A DNA stretch of 64,000 nt, taken from Polytrichum commune (taxonomy: Eukaryota > Streptophyta > Polytrichopsida > Polytrichales > Polytrichaceae). The notes under the pieces were generated by a model that saw nothing but the letters and a program-made list of their open reading frames with translations, ran no database searches and was not told where the DNA came from. Every line of letters begins with the position of its first letter. The first letter of the stretch is position 1. A program made the translations under genes and the position numbers. The DNA lies in contig OX485804.1 in the NCBI GenBank assembly GCA_950295325.1, positions 2,542,001 to 2,606,000 on the forward strand, written 5' to 3'. Below, in pieces: positions 47,470-59,950 of this stretch.

Positions 47470-49555
47470 GGTCCATCTCTTCTTCTCTATCCATCACCGG
47501 TCACGGACTTCTTCCCAAGAGTAACAACCCTCTTATTATCATCGTTGTGCGGTTTCACGAATGGCTCCTTTTTAATAATTATGCAGCCTCATTTTGACTC
47601 ACTTAATTGAACCTTTGTGCCAAGGTTATACTTCAATTCCTACACATGAGCAATGTGAAGGCAATTCTCAAATTGTCGAATGTAAGAGTGGAGAAGGGTA
47701 AGACGTGCTGTTGGTGACTTGTATTATTATGTATTGTTGTTACAACGAATTAAGTCACCCTGCATTAGCCGAGATTGCTGACAACCTGAAACTGCCGAGA
47801 TGCGTTAATCTCGATAGCTGGATTGCTCCGTTGAACTGTAATGAATTGCCACCAAGCACCGGGGATGATGTTTGTTCTTCTGTCGATTTCTCTTTCTTCA
47901 TCCTCACCGCACAGACTCGGCCGGTGCTCATCCACTCCATGCTGGCAACGACTGGACTGTGTGGATCCTCACCCTCCTGTACCAGGAATCACGATCTTCG
48001 AGCGCTTGGTTCCCACCTCGTGTTGGCAAGACCTTAATTGCCGAGAGGATCCTCATCTTCCTGCACCCCAATTACATTCACATATGACTGATAAGGGACT
48101 CTCTCGGAGGAGGCATTGGTCGATGCAGACATCCTGCTGGTCACATTTACCCTAACTCCCATGTAACTCTTCTCCACTTACCGAATACTAATATGTAGTG
48201 CATGATAGGGTTGATTTTGCAGTTCACAGATGTTGGAAGTGAGATCTCTGCTTCTGCTAAAAGATATCCATGGTAGTTGGAGATGCCTTTCACGTGTAGT
48301 GAAGATGCTAAGCATCGTGCAATGAAGATTGTTTTCCCAGAAACAGAAATTTTTCATTCATGTTCAAAGTTCTTCTGCGTTTGTGTGTGTTGTATTTCTT
48401 CACAGTTCTAGGTGTTGGGATACCCTTTCGAAGTCAGGTGAAGGATGGTTCATCTCATCACATGCCTAACGAATTATTCGATATAATATATTATTAAGGT
48501 CTTTCGTAATAACCTACTTTCAACATCTTGGAAGCCTGTGTATTCGGTGCAATTGTTAGTTCACTATCATTCCTGAACAATTCGTGAAAACGACCACAAC
48601 GATACCTCTCGTCTGTAGCAAGGGTCCCGTATTTATATGAATTCCAGTGCTTCCTTGCACCAGCATGGTATATAGCCTAGCTGGACTCGCTGGAAATGAG
48701 TGGGTTCAAGAGTTAGGAGATGGTGCAGGAGTACTTCTTACTCAAGCTGCTCTGAAATCATTTGAAAATTTATCTTTGCACTGAACAACTGTTTCTAAAT
48801 TCTTGCCTTTACGACATGATCACTGTGCTCAGTTTTACTCAATCAAGAGGTGCACAACTTTCGAAAAGGTCAAGACTTCGGGCATCTATTGACATCTGAT
48901 TAAACCCTATTCAACTTAGCGGAAACTAAGTACCACTGAGCGTCGATTAAATTTCGCAGTATGTCTTGATTGACTTACTAGAGTCTTGTGAAGCATTGAC
49001 TGCATTGGACATGATTTCAAAGTCTACCCCTGCATATTACACCTTCGATAAATTTTTATAACATGAGATCAGGAAGCTCGTGCATCATCCTGTTCTTGAC
49101 ATTGCGAAAAGGAATAGGCAGACAGCAAAGTGCGACAGTCACAAAGAAGATGGATCAAGAGGATCAAGACAGCCAAATCTTAGCCTGAATAACGCACCAA
49201 GAGGAAAGAGTTGGAGATGATTCTTGTAAGCGACAATTCTCAAATGATTCATCACTTCAAGGCACACATGAAACAATTCAGCAACGGCACCTGGTAATGG
49301 CCTTTCTCCACTCTGGCATTGTACACCATATAAGCAGTCATATCAATACTCTCCTGCTAAGAGGCAAAGCACCAATTTGTGTTAATCCTCTCTAGGGCTT
49401 CGACTGATTAACTTTCTTTACTTCATTCACGATTCACGAGTGTCAACCATTCCATGTCCACCTCCAAAAACATTTTACTTTTCGAATCAAACAAAGAGTC
49501 CCTCCAAACTTTCAGAGTAACTGAAATTGTCCAATTTTGGTTTATTTGGGTTCCC
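47470..49555. other. Spacer between U2-4 and U2-5, no gene seen
   Basis: 47555-47700 is a diverged match to 38760-38890 (AATGGCTYCTTTTTA, then TGTAAGAG) and reads through the cassette insertion site. 47705-48155 has several overlapping open frames; I see no domain or splice pattern supporting any of them. 48920-49200 resembles 7140-7440. Confidence 0.6.
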
Positions 49556-49559
49556 GACA

Positions 49560-49755
49560 GGGAGGGTTGTGCATGTCAAGGAAGTTGTGCAATACCACAG
49601 GACGCTCACAAGCTCGGACAACAAGCTGCCGGATGAGCCCACACCCAGAAGAAATTAGATTAATATCATAGAAGCTCAATGAGCCTCATATCAAATATTA
49701 AACTAATAAGACCAAATACTACACTTGATCTTAGCCAAAAGACCGAGAAAGGTAT
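49560..49755 (-). pseudogene. U2: U2 snRNA copy U2-5 with damaged promoter
   Basis: The RNA body is well kept: ATACCTTTCTCGGTCTTTTG, GTAGTA present, 196 nt, 3' stem mostly intact. Changes include TATTTGGTCTTATTAG in place of TATCTGTTCTTATCAG and a shifted stem IIb. Both promoter words are damaged (see next entry), so it is probably silent. Confidence 0.8.
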
Positions 49756-49778
49756 GCTTCTTCCCACTTCAACTTCCC

Positions 49779-49830
49779 ATTATGGAACGATCAAGTATTC
49801 CCTACCGTCGACCTCCTCAATGTATGGCAC
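49779..49830 (-). promoter_or_regulatory. U2-5 promoter remnant
   Basis: The USE position reads GTGCCATACAT (49820-49830) and the TATA position TCCATAAT (49779-49786). Spacing is normal (33 bp). A Mutator-type MITE lies 36 bp beyond the USE. Confidence 0.65.
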
Positions 49831-49865
49831 AATCATATCCATCTCCGCTACTCTGTATCCAACTC

Positions 49866-50113
49866 GGCTGGGGATTCGTGGCACTCAAGTAAAATCATCC
49901 ATCCAAGATATCGTGGATGAAGTGGCTCCAATAAAAAAAAAGCCCCCCTATGGGGTTGAGGGCCGATTCATTCGAATGTGACGTCACTAGACTAATTCGG
50001 GGCCTTTGACTCTATTTCCGGAATCAAATTGCCCCAAAATAGCCATTTAGATGATTCTTGTGTTTTTTTCATCCGCACGGATGATTTTACTTGAGTGCCA
50101 CGAATCCCCGGCC
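49866..50113. mobile_element. 248-bp Mutator-type MITE with 9-bp target duplication
   Basis: Flanked by ATCCAACTC at 49857-49865 and 50114-50122. Ends are 35-bp inverted repeats with one mismatch, starting GGC(T/C)GGGGATTCGTGG and ending AAAATCATCC. The interior has ATCGTGGATGAAGTGGCTCC and CTAGACTAATTCGGGGCC. Relatives: 19635, 60650-60892, and a copy cut by the window end at 63877. Confidence 0.9.
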
Positions 50114-50517
50114 ATCCAACTCTGCTAAGTAATGCTCTTCTCCACACCTAACCCTACTTCATAGTGCACCCAACAATCTCCTCTCCAGATCTTTGTGCTA
50201 TGTCAATGTTGATGACGTACAACTGATATAATCAAGGCAAGCAGATCTAATTCAAATTATCATCTTAAACGGCTACCTATATTTGAATGGTGTCTGGTAA
50301 GGTGCAAATCTAAGAACAGAGACACCGAAACACACATGTTACGAACTTCATAACGCATTAATTGTGTATTTCATATCCTATGTGAAGTGGAGACACAGAA
50401 GAAAAAAGTGTTCATTGAGAACCCAATTACCTTAAGCAATGTGATTACTCCTCCATCTTGCCCTTCCCCACACAAATGTACTCGGTGATGGGGATTGCCT
50501 AGTGAAATGAGGGTTTT

Positions 50518-50640
50518 CTTTTCTTTTCTTTTTTGGCACAAATTAAAAATCCAATTGCAAAGAGAACGAAATACAACCAACCCGGCCGAAACAACGCAAC
50601 CCGAGTGGAAATCAAGAAATAATGCTCATCTAAGGCCTAT
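50518..50640 (-). mobile_element. Retroposon 3' end (LINE- or SINE-like), copy 1
   Basis: The minus strand reads CAACCCGAGTTGCG-type text, GGTTGGTTGTATTTCGTTCT, GCAATTGGATTTTTAATTTG, then an A-rich tail (AAAAAAGAAAAGAAAAG). The second copy at 55523-55650 shares text and an A-rich end in the same orientation. No coding part is left, and target repeats were not resolved. Confidence 0.5.
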
Positions 50641-51530
50641 CATGTGTGATGAGGCGTTGATAACATAATGCTCAAGCTCTTGAAGTGCGTGTATGCATTG
50701 AAGACATCCATGCAGTTTATAAAGGACACGGAACCTAAAATAGAGTCCTAAAATTGATTTGAACTAATTAAAACATTCATAATTAATGTGCATAAAGTCA
50801 CAAATAAATAAATAAATAGAACCTGCCACATAGACATTCATTAAATTGGTATTTAAAGAATTTATATGGATAAAAATTTTGAGTATATGTATCATGCAAT
50901 AACCTTCGTATCATGATGTCAGTATTTTAAATTTTTATGATATTAACCAAATTATTTACTTAGGTATACAAAGATCATGTCATCTAGTGATGCCCATCAA
51001 GTATTGATACTTGATCGAAATTACAAATCCGATATCGATCAAGGTGGTCATGATTTGATATCAAACATTCACTTAATATTTATGATTCCAACATTGGCAC
51101 ATTGAACCACCTAAGCTAAAACGATCCTTTGGGGAGGGGAGGAATAAATAATAGACTTATCTAAGAAAATATCTTCTTTAAAGCATTTGAGCATGGGCCC
51201 TATGTGAGCCCTTTATAACATCACACCAATTTCTTCAATACACCAGGATGTGAACCCCCGACAATCTCTTGAGATAATTTTTTATATAGGATGTACATGG
51301 GTCCAACATAAAGTTGAAAGCCCCATTGAACTTTGACATGGTCTTAATGCCTTGTCATCTTATCCGACAAATAGGTGGCATGAAATTCATGCCAGAAAAA
51401 TGTGGCCCAATGGCTCATTTGTTCTCTAGAGTTGTTATTTGTTTCCACCGAAGTTTGGTCGGTAGTTGGTTGTTTTGCATCCAAGACTTTTCACATTAGG
51501 TAAGTGTTTAATGTTCAAGGGTGGACTCTT
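50640..51530. other. AT-rich spacer, no gene seen
   Basis: ATAAATAAATAAATAGA at 50803-50820 is a simple repeat. 50940-51060 weakly resembles 35220-35330 and 54750-54880. Confidence 0.5.
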
Positions 51531-52722
51531 CCTTGGAAACCTAAATGACGTGCATGGGTCATTGTGAAATTACCCCCCCCCCCCCACCACCACCCCCGTA
51601 TACAAGAAGTTTACAGACAAAAAAAAATGTATACCTACTAACAACATGCTAAAAATTGGACCCATGTATTTATACTGGGCTTTTCAATTTAATGTGATAA
51701 ATGCCTCCACTGCATATACAAACTATACATCGTGAATGAAACAATCTTTTACTACATATAAAATCTACTTTCACTTTTCAAAGAGAAAGTGATTAAAGGT
51801 TTTTTCATCTATAGCATGTAACTCAACGATTGTATCAAACAACATAAATAAGAGCACAATAATTTAATCACAATTTAGAGAGCAAAACTAAAGGAAGCCC
51901 ATGAGAGCTCCAAGAGCCTCTAGTTTGTAAAAAACCTAGAACTCAATTACAAACACTAACAAGAAGGCATGTGGTACTTATTGAGGACTGTGATCATATG
52001 AAAACAATGGATGAAAATGTGAAGTGGATGAAACTAACACGTCTATTGTGAACTTTTTCTCTAGACCTTAGGGGCCCCTTTTGCACATCTACCTCTACTT
52101 TGTAGAATTTAATAGCCTTTTTAGATGTACATACTAGAGAAACAGTACCGTAGCTCTCTAGCAACTTGGGCAGAAACCATTTAATTTTAAAGGTTCCTAA
52201 ATTTATGAGAAATTCATTTCGTTGAGTGTCCAAAAAAAATGAAATAACATTCAAAGAGTGCCTAAAACCACAATAATACAAATGACATTTACTAGAATCC
52301 AACAAAGTAGCATCAAATCAAAGCAAAATTTGTTGCCAAGCAAAACCTTGACATACAAGTAAAAGACAAACTTTAGGGTAAGGAATGTTGGTTATGGAAA
52401 GTGTTTAGGTTAATTATAGCTGCCATAGATGAAATTAGGAAAACCATCCATGAATTATGGAATTAACTTGGATGAATGTAAAATGTATTTTGAATTTTGA
52501 ATTTCTTTTTGAATTTACCCAAATTTTTAATATCATTTTCTAGACTGCCTAACTTACTTTCGCACTTTGATTAAATATTAGGCAGAAAGGTGCCCAAGCT
52601 ACTAGAGAGCTACAGTATCTCTCCCTTGTGTATACTATGTATGTGAATGCCTCAAATAATACCCCTTCTTACACTCACATCAGTTCGTACATGGTATGAA
52701 GAGTCCACCCCCTGGGTTCATT

Positions 52723-52890
52723 GCATGCTTGGAGTCGATGTGGAGGTTTGAAGGATAAAATATTCTATATTGGTTCATGATGGGCCAACCTCGTTTTAGC
52801 ACCTCTTGGCATGTCCAAATGAGTTGGGCCCTCAATGAACCAATGTAGGAAGTTCTCCTACAAACCTCCACACCGACTTTAAAACATGCT
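52723..52890. repeat. Long imperfect fold-back (about 75-bp arms)
   Basis: The left arm carries GATGTGGAGGTTTG, TATTGGTTCATGATGGGCCA and TTAGCACCTCTTGG. The right arm, reverse complemented, carries GGTGTGGAGGTTTG, CATTGGTTCATTGAGGGCCC and ATGCCAAGAGGTGC. The arms meet with almost no loop, with bulges and mismatches spread along them. It could be a MIRNA-like precursor, a fold-back transposon or fused ends of a retroelement. Confidence 0.7.
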
Positions 52891-53584
52891 TTACAAACTT
52901 AACAAACACGAAAAGTATTATATGCATAATGACCAACTCCTAACCAAAACTTCAATTGAATTGAAGGATAACTCTAATGTAACTTATATGAAAATGTCAA
53001 CTCATTGAGCACTTTGTACACTACTTAGATGATTTAGAGCAATATACTCGAAGATAACAAATCTTCTAGTTTGCTTTTGTGAAACTACACCATATGTATG
53101 TTCCAATTGGAATAGTGCACGTAATGCCAAATGGGCCAATTTAGTTATGGACATTTATTACACTTTTCACCAAAGTTTATTCAAGAAGTAATATTGAAGC
53201 CCATTGTGTGACATCTTGAGGCCCATACTTATCAGCCTCTCAAATCATCAAGGGTCAAGGTCAATGCACTTATTGTGCATACTTTTCACATTTCACAATA
53301 TACAAAATTGTAAATCTACATGGACCCTTTAGCAAATCCAAGCAACAAACATGTAAAATTTGACCTAATTTAAATTTGGAGTCATTGTGAAATTCTTCTA
53401 AACGTTTGAAATGACATTCATAGATGACTTAAAATTTATTGTATTCAGATATGTACATTTTGAAATATTTGGATTTGTACCTATATATTAGAAACCATTA
53501 TAGGCCATTGTCTAGATGATGTGTACCTACATTTGTCATTTCAAAGTTCATAACTTGTTGAGCCTTTTTTATTAAAAAATAACA

Positions 53585-53603
53585 AAACACACACACACAC
53601 ACA
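53585..53603. repeat. CA microsatellite
   Basis: Short (CA)n run in AT-rich spacer. Confidence 0.9.
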
Positions 53604-53731
53604 AACACATTTTCCCAATCAAGCATGTACAATCAAACAATTTTCATGGGCAAAGTATCCATTTAATCATGGTATTTAATGCCACTCAACCATGAAAACA
53701 TGAAAGACACTTATTGTATAAGAAGAAGAAG

Positions 53732-54012
53732 AACTCCGGTCTCCAAAGGAGGCCGGAGCAAATAGAGTATATATTTGTAAAACATCCTTGGCCATGCCCT
53801 AAAGGATAATGACGTTAGATGTGAAACTACTTCATAACTTAGGTATGTTGGAGAGCCAACCATTGATCAAAGCCGCAAACTCTAATATAAACCAGGGCAA
53901 AGTTTATGGACGTCGTTTAACAAATATGAATTCGATAAACAAGTAATCACTTAGTGCATATTATTCATATTTAGTGTACATGAGATTGCTCCTCGAAAGA
54001 GGACCGGAGTTT
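53732..54012. mobile_element. 281-bp inverted-repeat element, AACTCCGGTC ends
   Basis: Left end AACTCCGGTCTCCAAAGGAG, right end reverse complement AACTCCGGTCCTCTTTCGAG, both continuing to GGAGCAA. The ends lie in simple repeats (GAA and TATC), so no target duplication can be read. No coding capacity. Confidence 0.55.
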
Positions 54013-54889
54013 CTATCTATCTATCTGTACATGAGATTGCCATGATTAACATTGTAGAGCACATCACCAAACATCTTACTCGAAACATTTGTGTGTGCAT
54101 TTAGACGTGAGATTTTTTGTGCACTCCAATTGGAAAGGCTCACTTTATAGTGTCACTTCCAAGAGACCGATTTGGAGCTTCAATTTTTAGTGAGGAATTG
54201 TGGGCTTGAAATTGAATGAACTCATGTTGCCTATGAGACGAGGATAGTAAAATAGAGGAGAGAATCAAAAGCGGCTAGAATGGGAATCTCGATCGAAAAA
54301 AACAAATCCCTTGAGAACCTCTAGGTGTACTAAGTATACAACATTCTTCATGGACACATCCCTTTCAAAAGCATTCCATCACTTTGTCCCATGACTTGTT
54401 GCTCCCAAGGCAAGCCCGGAGTCAAATGCATACTAAAAATGCTTATTGTTAGCAAAACCCAACCAACAAGAATAGTCTCTCACAAAAGACTAGCCAACCA
54501 TCAAGGATATTTCAAGCGACATCTCTTAAAGTCGTCCAAGAATGCCATTTTATAGAGGTCTCTACGTTTGTTGGATTGGTACCGTTTTTATTAAATAGCA
54601 TTCAAGGATGTATCTATGCTGAGGATATCACATTTTTTGGATACCAATAGGGTATGGGTATTTGACGGTATTTTGTTTTCGATGACATTCGGGTATATAT
54701 CACATGCAAGGACCTCTGTACCGAGGTAAAACCCTACTACTATCAGTATGATTTAGAATGGTATTGATCCAAATAATAACTAAGGTATAGAAAGATTCTC
54801 TCACCTTGATATGCCCATCAAATATCCATATTTGATTGGTATTACAATTTCGATACCCACAAGTAGGTTCTTTGATGCCATTACTGATG

Positions 54890-57060
54890 TTAACCAAAAA
54901 TAGTGTTGCAACTACTTATCAAGCAAAACACATATCTACAAGCTTGGGAAAAATGTTGCAACTTAAGCCTATTACAAATTAAGTTATAAGAGTGTTTAGT
55001 TACAACGTTAGTTGCCTTCAAACTAACATGCTGCATATTAACCAGGGACCGTATTAATCTTCAAACTCCTTAGAATTCTCGTGTTTTTGTGTCACTTTTT
55101 ATTTTATCCTTTTGTTGTAGCATCACGTATTGTTTATGTTATGGTAATATTGACCCACAGTAATTAAGTGTGAAAAAAAATTCATGTGGCTCATGCCAAG
55201 AAAATTGGTAAGAAAAGGTTTTGCTAGAAAGTAATGTGACCCACAATTTTTTGTGTAGTGTTTGTTGTCGTAAATTTGACGATGAATCGTGTGACCCACA
55301 CTTATATCCATAGTGTGGTTTGTATAGGGTTTGTAGAACTTGAATTTACTTTGAAGTAGCACCCAAGATCCCAAAGACGTTTTGTACAATACATCCCTCT
55401 TTGGTGTGCGCACGTATCATTTGGTCAAAATATGTTTCCTACACTATGTAGTTTAAGTCATTCAAATGCAATATGATAAAGTGGTTTATTGTGTATGATT
55501 GAATATTATGTGACATCATAATAAGTATGTTTTTTTTTGCATGAATTGAAAATTCAATTGTAAGAAAAGGAACCAAAATACAACCAACATGGACGAACGA
55601 ACGCAACCTGAGTGGAAATCGAGAAATAATGCCCAACTTCGATAACAAGTAATCAAGTCAGTTGTAGAATACACTTCATGTACACAACAAATCCTCGAAT
55701 TTTGTTGGTTGGCTATGTAAAAACACATGCAAGGTTGCTTGTTCAAGATTGAACATGTTATTTAGGTAATTGGATGTTAAACAAAGACTTTTGATCCCTC
55801 TCTGCAACAATTATATTGTCATTCTCAAACAAGGTTCCGAGGACTTGTAAATATGAAAGCTATCATGATTTGGCATGCATTGACAACTTGAGAATGACAT
55901 TTATGGGTAGTTGTGCCTAAAACATGTGACTGCCTCACTATGCCATTCAACGTATCACACAACCTCCATAAGCTATGTGGCCCTTACGTGATCACTCTTT
56001 TCAAAACAACACCTATATTTGATATATAAGATACAACATATGCTTAAGAACGATAAAACAAGACATGTGATGTGATGAGATCAAAGCATGTGCTCAAAAT
56101 ATAGACAATATTACAAATGCAATATTTAGCACAATTAGGAGGGCTTACTATATGTGTTTCTTTAAAGAAACGAATACTCCTCATTTATACATCTTACAAT
56201 GTTTGCGCATCTACTCAAATTTTGAAAGTTTGAAAGAACAATCTTTTTTCATTACAATTGGGTGCAAGCATGGTAAAGGGGACCATAAATTTGCTTCAGT
56301 TTACCAAAACCATAATTGTTTTGGTCAAAGGCCTAAAGGTAGTAGCAAAGTGTTGTTTAAATTGGGATTATTTATTTATTTTTATGATGACCTCTATTGT
56401 TTGTTCAATACTCAAATGTAGAATATCAAGTTGAGATCTTAAAAACGTATCATTTAAAGTGATGCTCAAAAGCAAATGCTTGAATCTCATTTTGGATGTA
56501 AATTTCATGACCTTAAATACTTTGAAGTTGGAAATCTTTCATATTCTTTAAATTCATTATCTACTCGAGGGCACCATCAATTTAATGTAATGTTGTCGTA
56601 TTTGAACAAATTTTAGATAGTTCCTTGCTCAATATCGCCTACTTGCACACCCCTTACACCGTCCTCTAAAATATGTAGACTTCTCTTGGAATTTTTTTGT
56701 CATCATAAATTATTTGGCTTTGTATATTAAATTTTATTAAATCTCTATGAATTTTTCCTTCGCAAAATTCAAAAGTTAGTGGAAAGTATTGAATCACTGT
56801 CACTTAACACTAGACACATATCACGAGTTCACTTTACCGTGCTTGCACCCAATTTCTATTTGTATAAGATAATTTGCATTATCATGGATGATCCAACGGT
56901 AATATTCAAATTTGTAGAGTTGAAAATGTCCATGTTAGGCACACAATTAATATATGAGTGGTCAACAAGGATGTTTGCGGTTATCAATGGACACCAATAA
57001 CAACACATATCAGGATGAGAGTAGAGCTTGTGCTTGCAGTAAAGACATGAATGTAAGTTT
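54890..57060. other. AT-rich spacer, no gene seen
   Basis: Contains one retroposon tail (55523-55650). Short open frames such as 56152-56421 lack domains and splice support. 55140-55330 has ACACTTA/TAGTGTGG words like the CTACACTAAA elements. Confidence 0.5.
55523..55650 (-). mobile_element. Retroposon 3' end (LINE- or SINE-like), copy 2
   Basis: Matches 50518-50640 (CGCAACCTGAGTGGAAATCG on the plus strand) with a T run at its plus-strand left end, the A tail of the minus-strand element. Confidence 0.5.
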
Positions 57061-57102
57061 AGTGTTTAACACACTTGAGTTGGTTTGCAAATTCACTTAA
57101 AG

Positions 57103-57103
<1 letters not shown>

Positions 57104-57139
<36 letters not shown>
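57104..57139. repeat. TA microsatellite
   Basis: About 18 TA dinucleotides. Confidence 0.95.
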
Positions 57140-57141
<2 letters not shown>

Positions 57142-59900
57142 TCACTTTGACCTCTACATCTCAACGTCGATGTTAACATGTGTAGAGAGCTGACTTTCCA
57201 AAACTTTTACAAAGTTTGAACTTCCTCTTTTCATAGGCCAAATCCTTCAACCTCTTCTTCATTGCAATACAAGGGTGGGTGGGTGAGAATTTCCACGAGA
57301 CTCTTTTTTATTTCGTTTGCATCTTATTATTTGGTAACTTAATGATAGCTTGCATAATAGAGTTGTTTGCAATTATGCCTAATTGGATGTGTTGTACAAT
57401 ATAAACAAGTTGTCTCATAGATTAAGTTGCTTCGCAAGAATGTGTACCTTACTTAGGGTTTCTGCTATCAAATGATATCCAACAACAAAGGTTTGATTTT
57501 TATTGTCCCATACCTTGGAAGTTTCAATCAACTATCTTTTTGCGTCACCTCAAAGTACTCATAGCTAATCCACCACGCGTATGGAGTACTTACAAGGGAA
57601 ATGTTCCTAGTAACTTCAACCAATATAGATGCATAAAATGTCATAATCACAATACATCATTGTAACGAAGTTGTGAATGGCATGCCTCACATGTGCCCAT
57701 GCAACCAACCAACAAAACATTTGAGGATTAGTTACGTACATGAGGTAAATAACAACAAGACCCAGTTGTCATTCATGTTGCACACACTTTATCCATTTCA
57801 AATGCATTGTAGTATTTCAAATTACAACATTCATTGCAAAACGACATATGAGTGTTCAAACCTATTCCTTGGCCATGATTGGGTTACTCCAAGTAGAATA
57901 CTCCTCTTGGTGATTAGCCCTAGTTTCTCTAACTTTTAGCACGTACCCTAAGGAGTATACACAAAGCCAACCACACCTCTCACTTGCGTGAATGATAAGA
58001 AGGAGGCTCATTTTAGGGTTAAGGGTTTATGTTGGAGTTCTTACCTATGGTAAGTTTTCGCAAACCCTCTTTTTACCGTGGGTTAGAGATGTGGGTCACG
58101 GTTGTAACTATGGTTATTTTGCTCTATCCATTTACATCCCTATTACATTCACTTCATGGTAAGTATGAATTCTTTCCATTTATGTAGACTTAGAGTCTCC
58201 TAAGCATATAGTTGTCTATTTATAAAGAGGATAATTGCTAGGTAGATTAATGTAAGAGTTTAAAATCAAAATTTAAGTGGCATGGCATTGAGAGAGAGAG
58301 AGAGAGAGAGAGCTTCTAAAATTAGCATGAATGAGGTTTAGGGTCTAGGGTTGATCATAGCTGCAAGCTCATGTGTGAACCCAAGATGGGTCAATTGAGA
58401 TTGCTCCTTTGTCGGCACCGCATGCCATGAGTTCAAATTTCAAATGACAATTTACATGTTTGCAATTGCGAATTGGACAACACAATACCCACTTTGATTT
58501 AATAATCCAAATAATTGTAGAGACGAAAGTGCATGCAACATGACCACATACCTTAGCAAAAGCATCTATGTGGAATTGCACCGGAAATGTACATACATAA
58601 GGAGTGTGTCTGCAATGAAGGAGCTCAAACCTATAGTTAGCGGTTGTGGGGGGACGACGTTTTGGGAACTTTGAGATAGTGACTCATGTTTCCTGCACCA
58701 ACTAACATAATTTACGCGCTTTCCACCACCGCACTCCCTCCAAGTAATTTCAAGCCCCACGCACCATCTGTGAGCAAAGAATGCTAATGCTACAAGACAA
58801 TCAACATGATGGGGCTAATGAAAGCAGTTTGGCCTATGTACTAATCAAAGTGTCATGCAATTTTTTGAAGCACTACAAGATTAAGTGGAATTTCCAACAA
58901 GTCATTTAAAAAGAATCCCAATGTAAGAGTACATTGGTACAAGACAAACTATATTTTCTTACACGACGTGCTAATTAAACCACAACTACTATACCGACAA
59001 TTTTGGTCATCTCATTTGAACTCATTTATATACTAATATTGAAATAATACCATTTTGTCCCCCTTAGAAAGCGTATAAAGTTATAAAACAAAGTCACCCA
59101 TGCACAATCATGTGTGGGTGTGAGGTTGGTCTAAGCTCTAGGAGGTAAGGTGCCTTCACACAATAAGTCTCATGCTCACACCTCCAAGCCAATAAGGCAA
59201 GTATGTCATAGTTGTTGTTGTGCTACTAGGTAAATGTCAAAAAGTAATCCTTTTACAATCAAAACATCTAAATAAATTTCAAACCATCATGATTTCACAT
59301 TCACTACTTTTATGACATGTGAAGCTACTTGAAAGTGATCAACTTCTCTCTTGCCGCAATGTCCATAAGAAAGTGACAAAAACGAGGTCAAGCAAGTATG
59401 TTTTCCTAAATGGTCATGTCCAAAAAACCACGTGTTTTTCTCACACGTCTTGCCTTCATACCTTATTGAATTACTCAAGTTTCAGTTAGAAAATAAATAT
59501 CCCATCTTTTTGAGTAGATGGTATCACCAAACTCTTTTGCAATTTGGAAAAAGAAAAAAGAAAAAAGCATTAAATTTTGGGATGAAAGTACCTACACTTG
59601 AATGAATTCAAAAGTGCCATCCTTCATCCTCCCTTCAATAATATGAATGTAAATAGCTTCTTCTCTTCATAAGATCGTTTTTTGTATTCCTTATAACCTT
59701 CAAACATAATCCAGGGATGTACCACTTACCGCCAACAACTCATAACATTTTAAACATGAACCTCTTTGCAGTAGGTTGGGACATCCCATGGTCATATTCT
59801 CATGGCCCACATGAACAAATGCAGAGCGCTTGATAATGTTGTGCTCGAGGAGACGACGAAAAGCTATGAGGACTAATAACTTGTGGGAATAGTGATTGGC
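57140..59900. other. AT-rich spacer, no gene seen
   Basis: Repetitive short words only. Open frames here are short and isolated, without acceptor/donor pairs I could join. Confidence 0.5.
58289..58312. repeat. GA microsatellite
   Basis: (GA)n of about 12 units. Confidence 0.95.
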
Positions 59901-59912
59901 CGCCCTTGGACT

Positions 59913-59950
59913 TCATCCATCCATCCACCCACCCATCCATCCATCCATCC
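59913..59950. repeat. CATC tetranucleotide microsatellite
   Basis: About nine CATC/CACC units in one run. The same word is frequent at the ends of the local MITE family. Confidence 0.95.

Larger units (their letters stand above)
51530..54890. repeat. Diverged copy of the 3' part of the duplicated unit
   Basis: 51530-52080 matches 17955-19380 without the insert there (anchors CCTAAATGACGTGCATGGGT and GATGAAACTAACACGTCTAT). 52600-52700 matches 34840-34920 and 54740-54890 matches 35215-35370. Divergence is higher than among A, B and C. No conserved reading frame. Confidence 0.75.

Noticed and set aside
47705-48155. Overlapping 104-110 codon frames after U2-4
   Set aside because: The homologous spacer at 42890-43200 breaks them, and the composition is not protein-like.
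55010-55080. Possible U6 snRNA remnant (GGACCGTATTAATCTTC)
   Set aside because: Only about 20 bases resemble the U6 3' region on the minus strand. The rest does not align and no USE/TATA pair is nearby.
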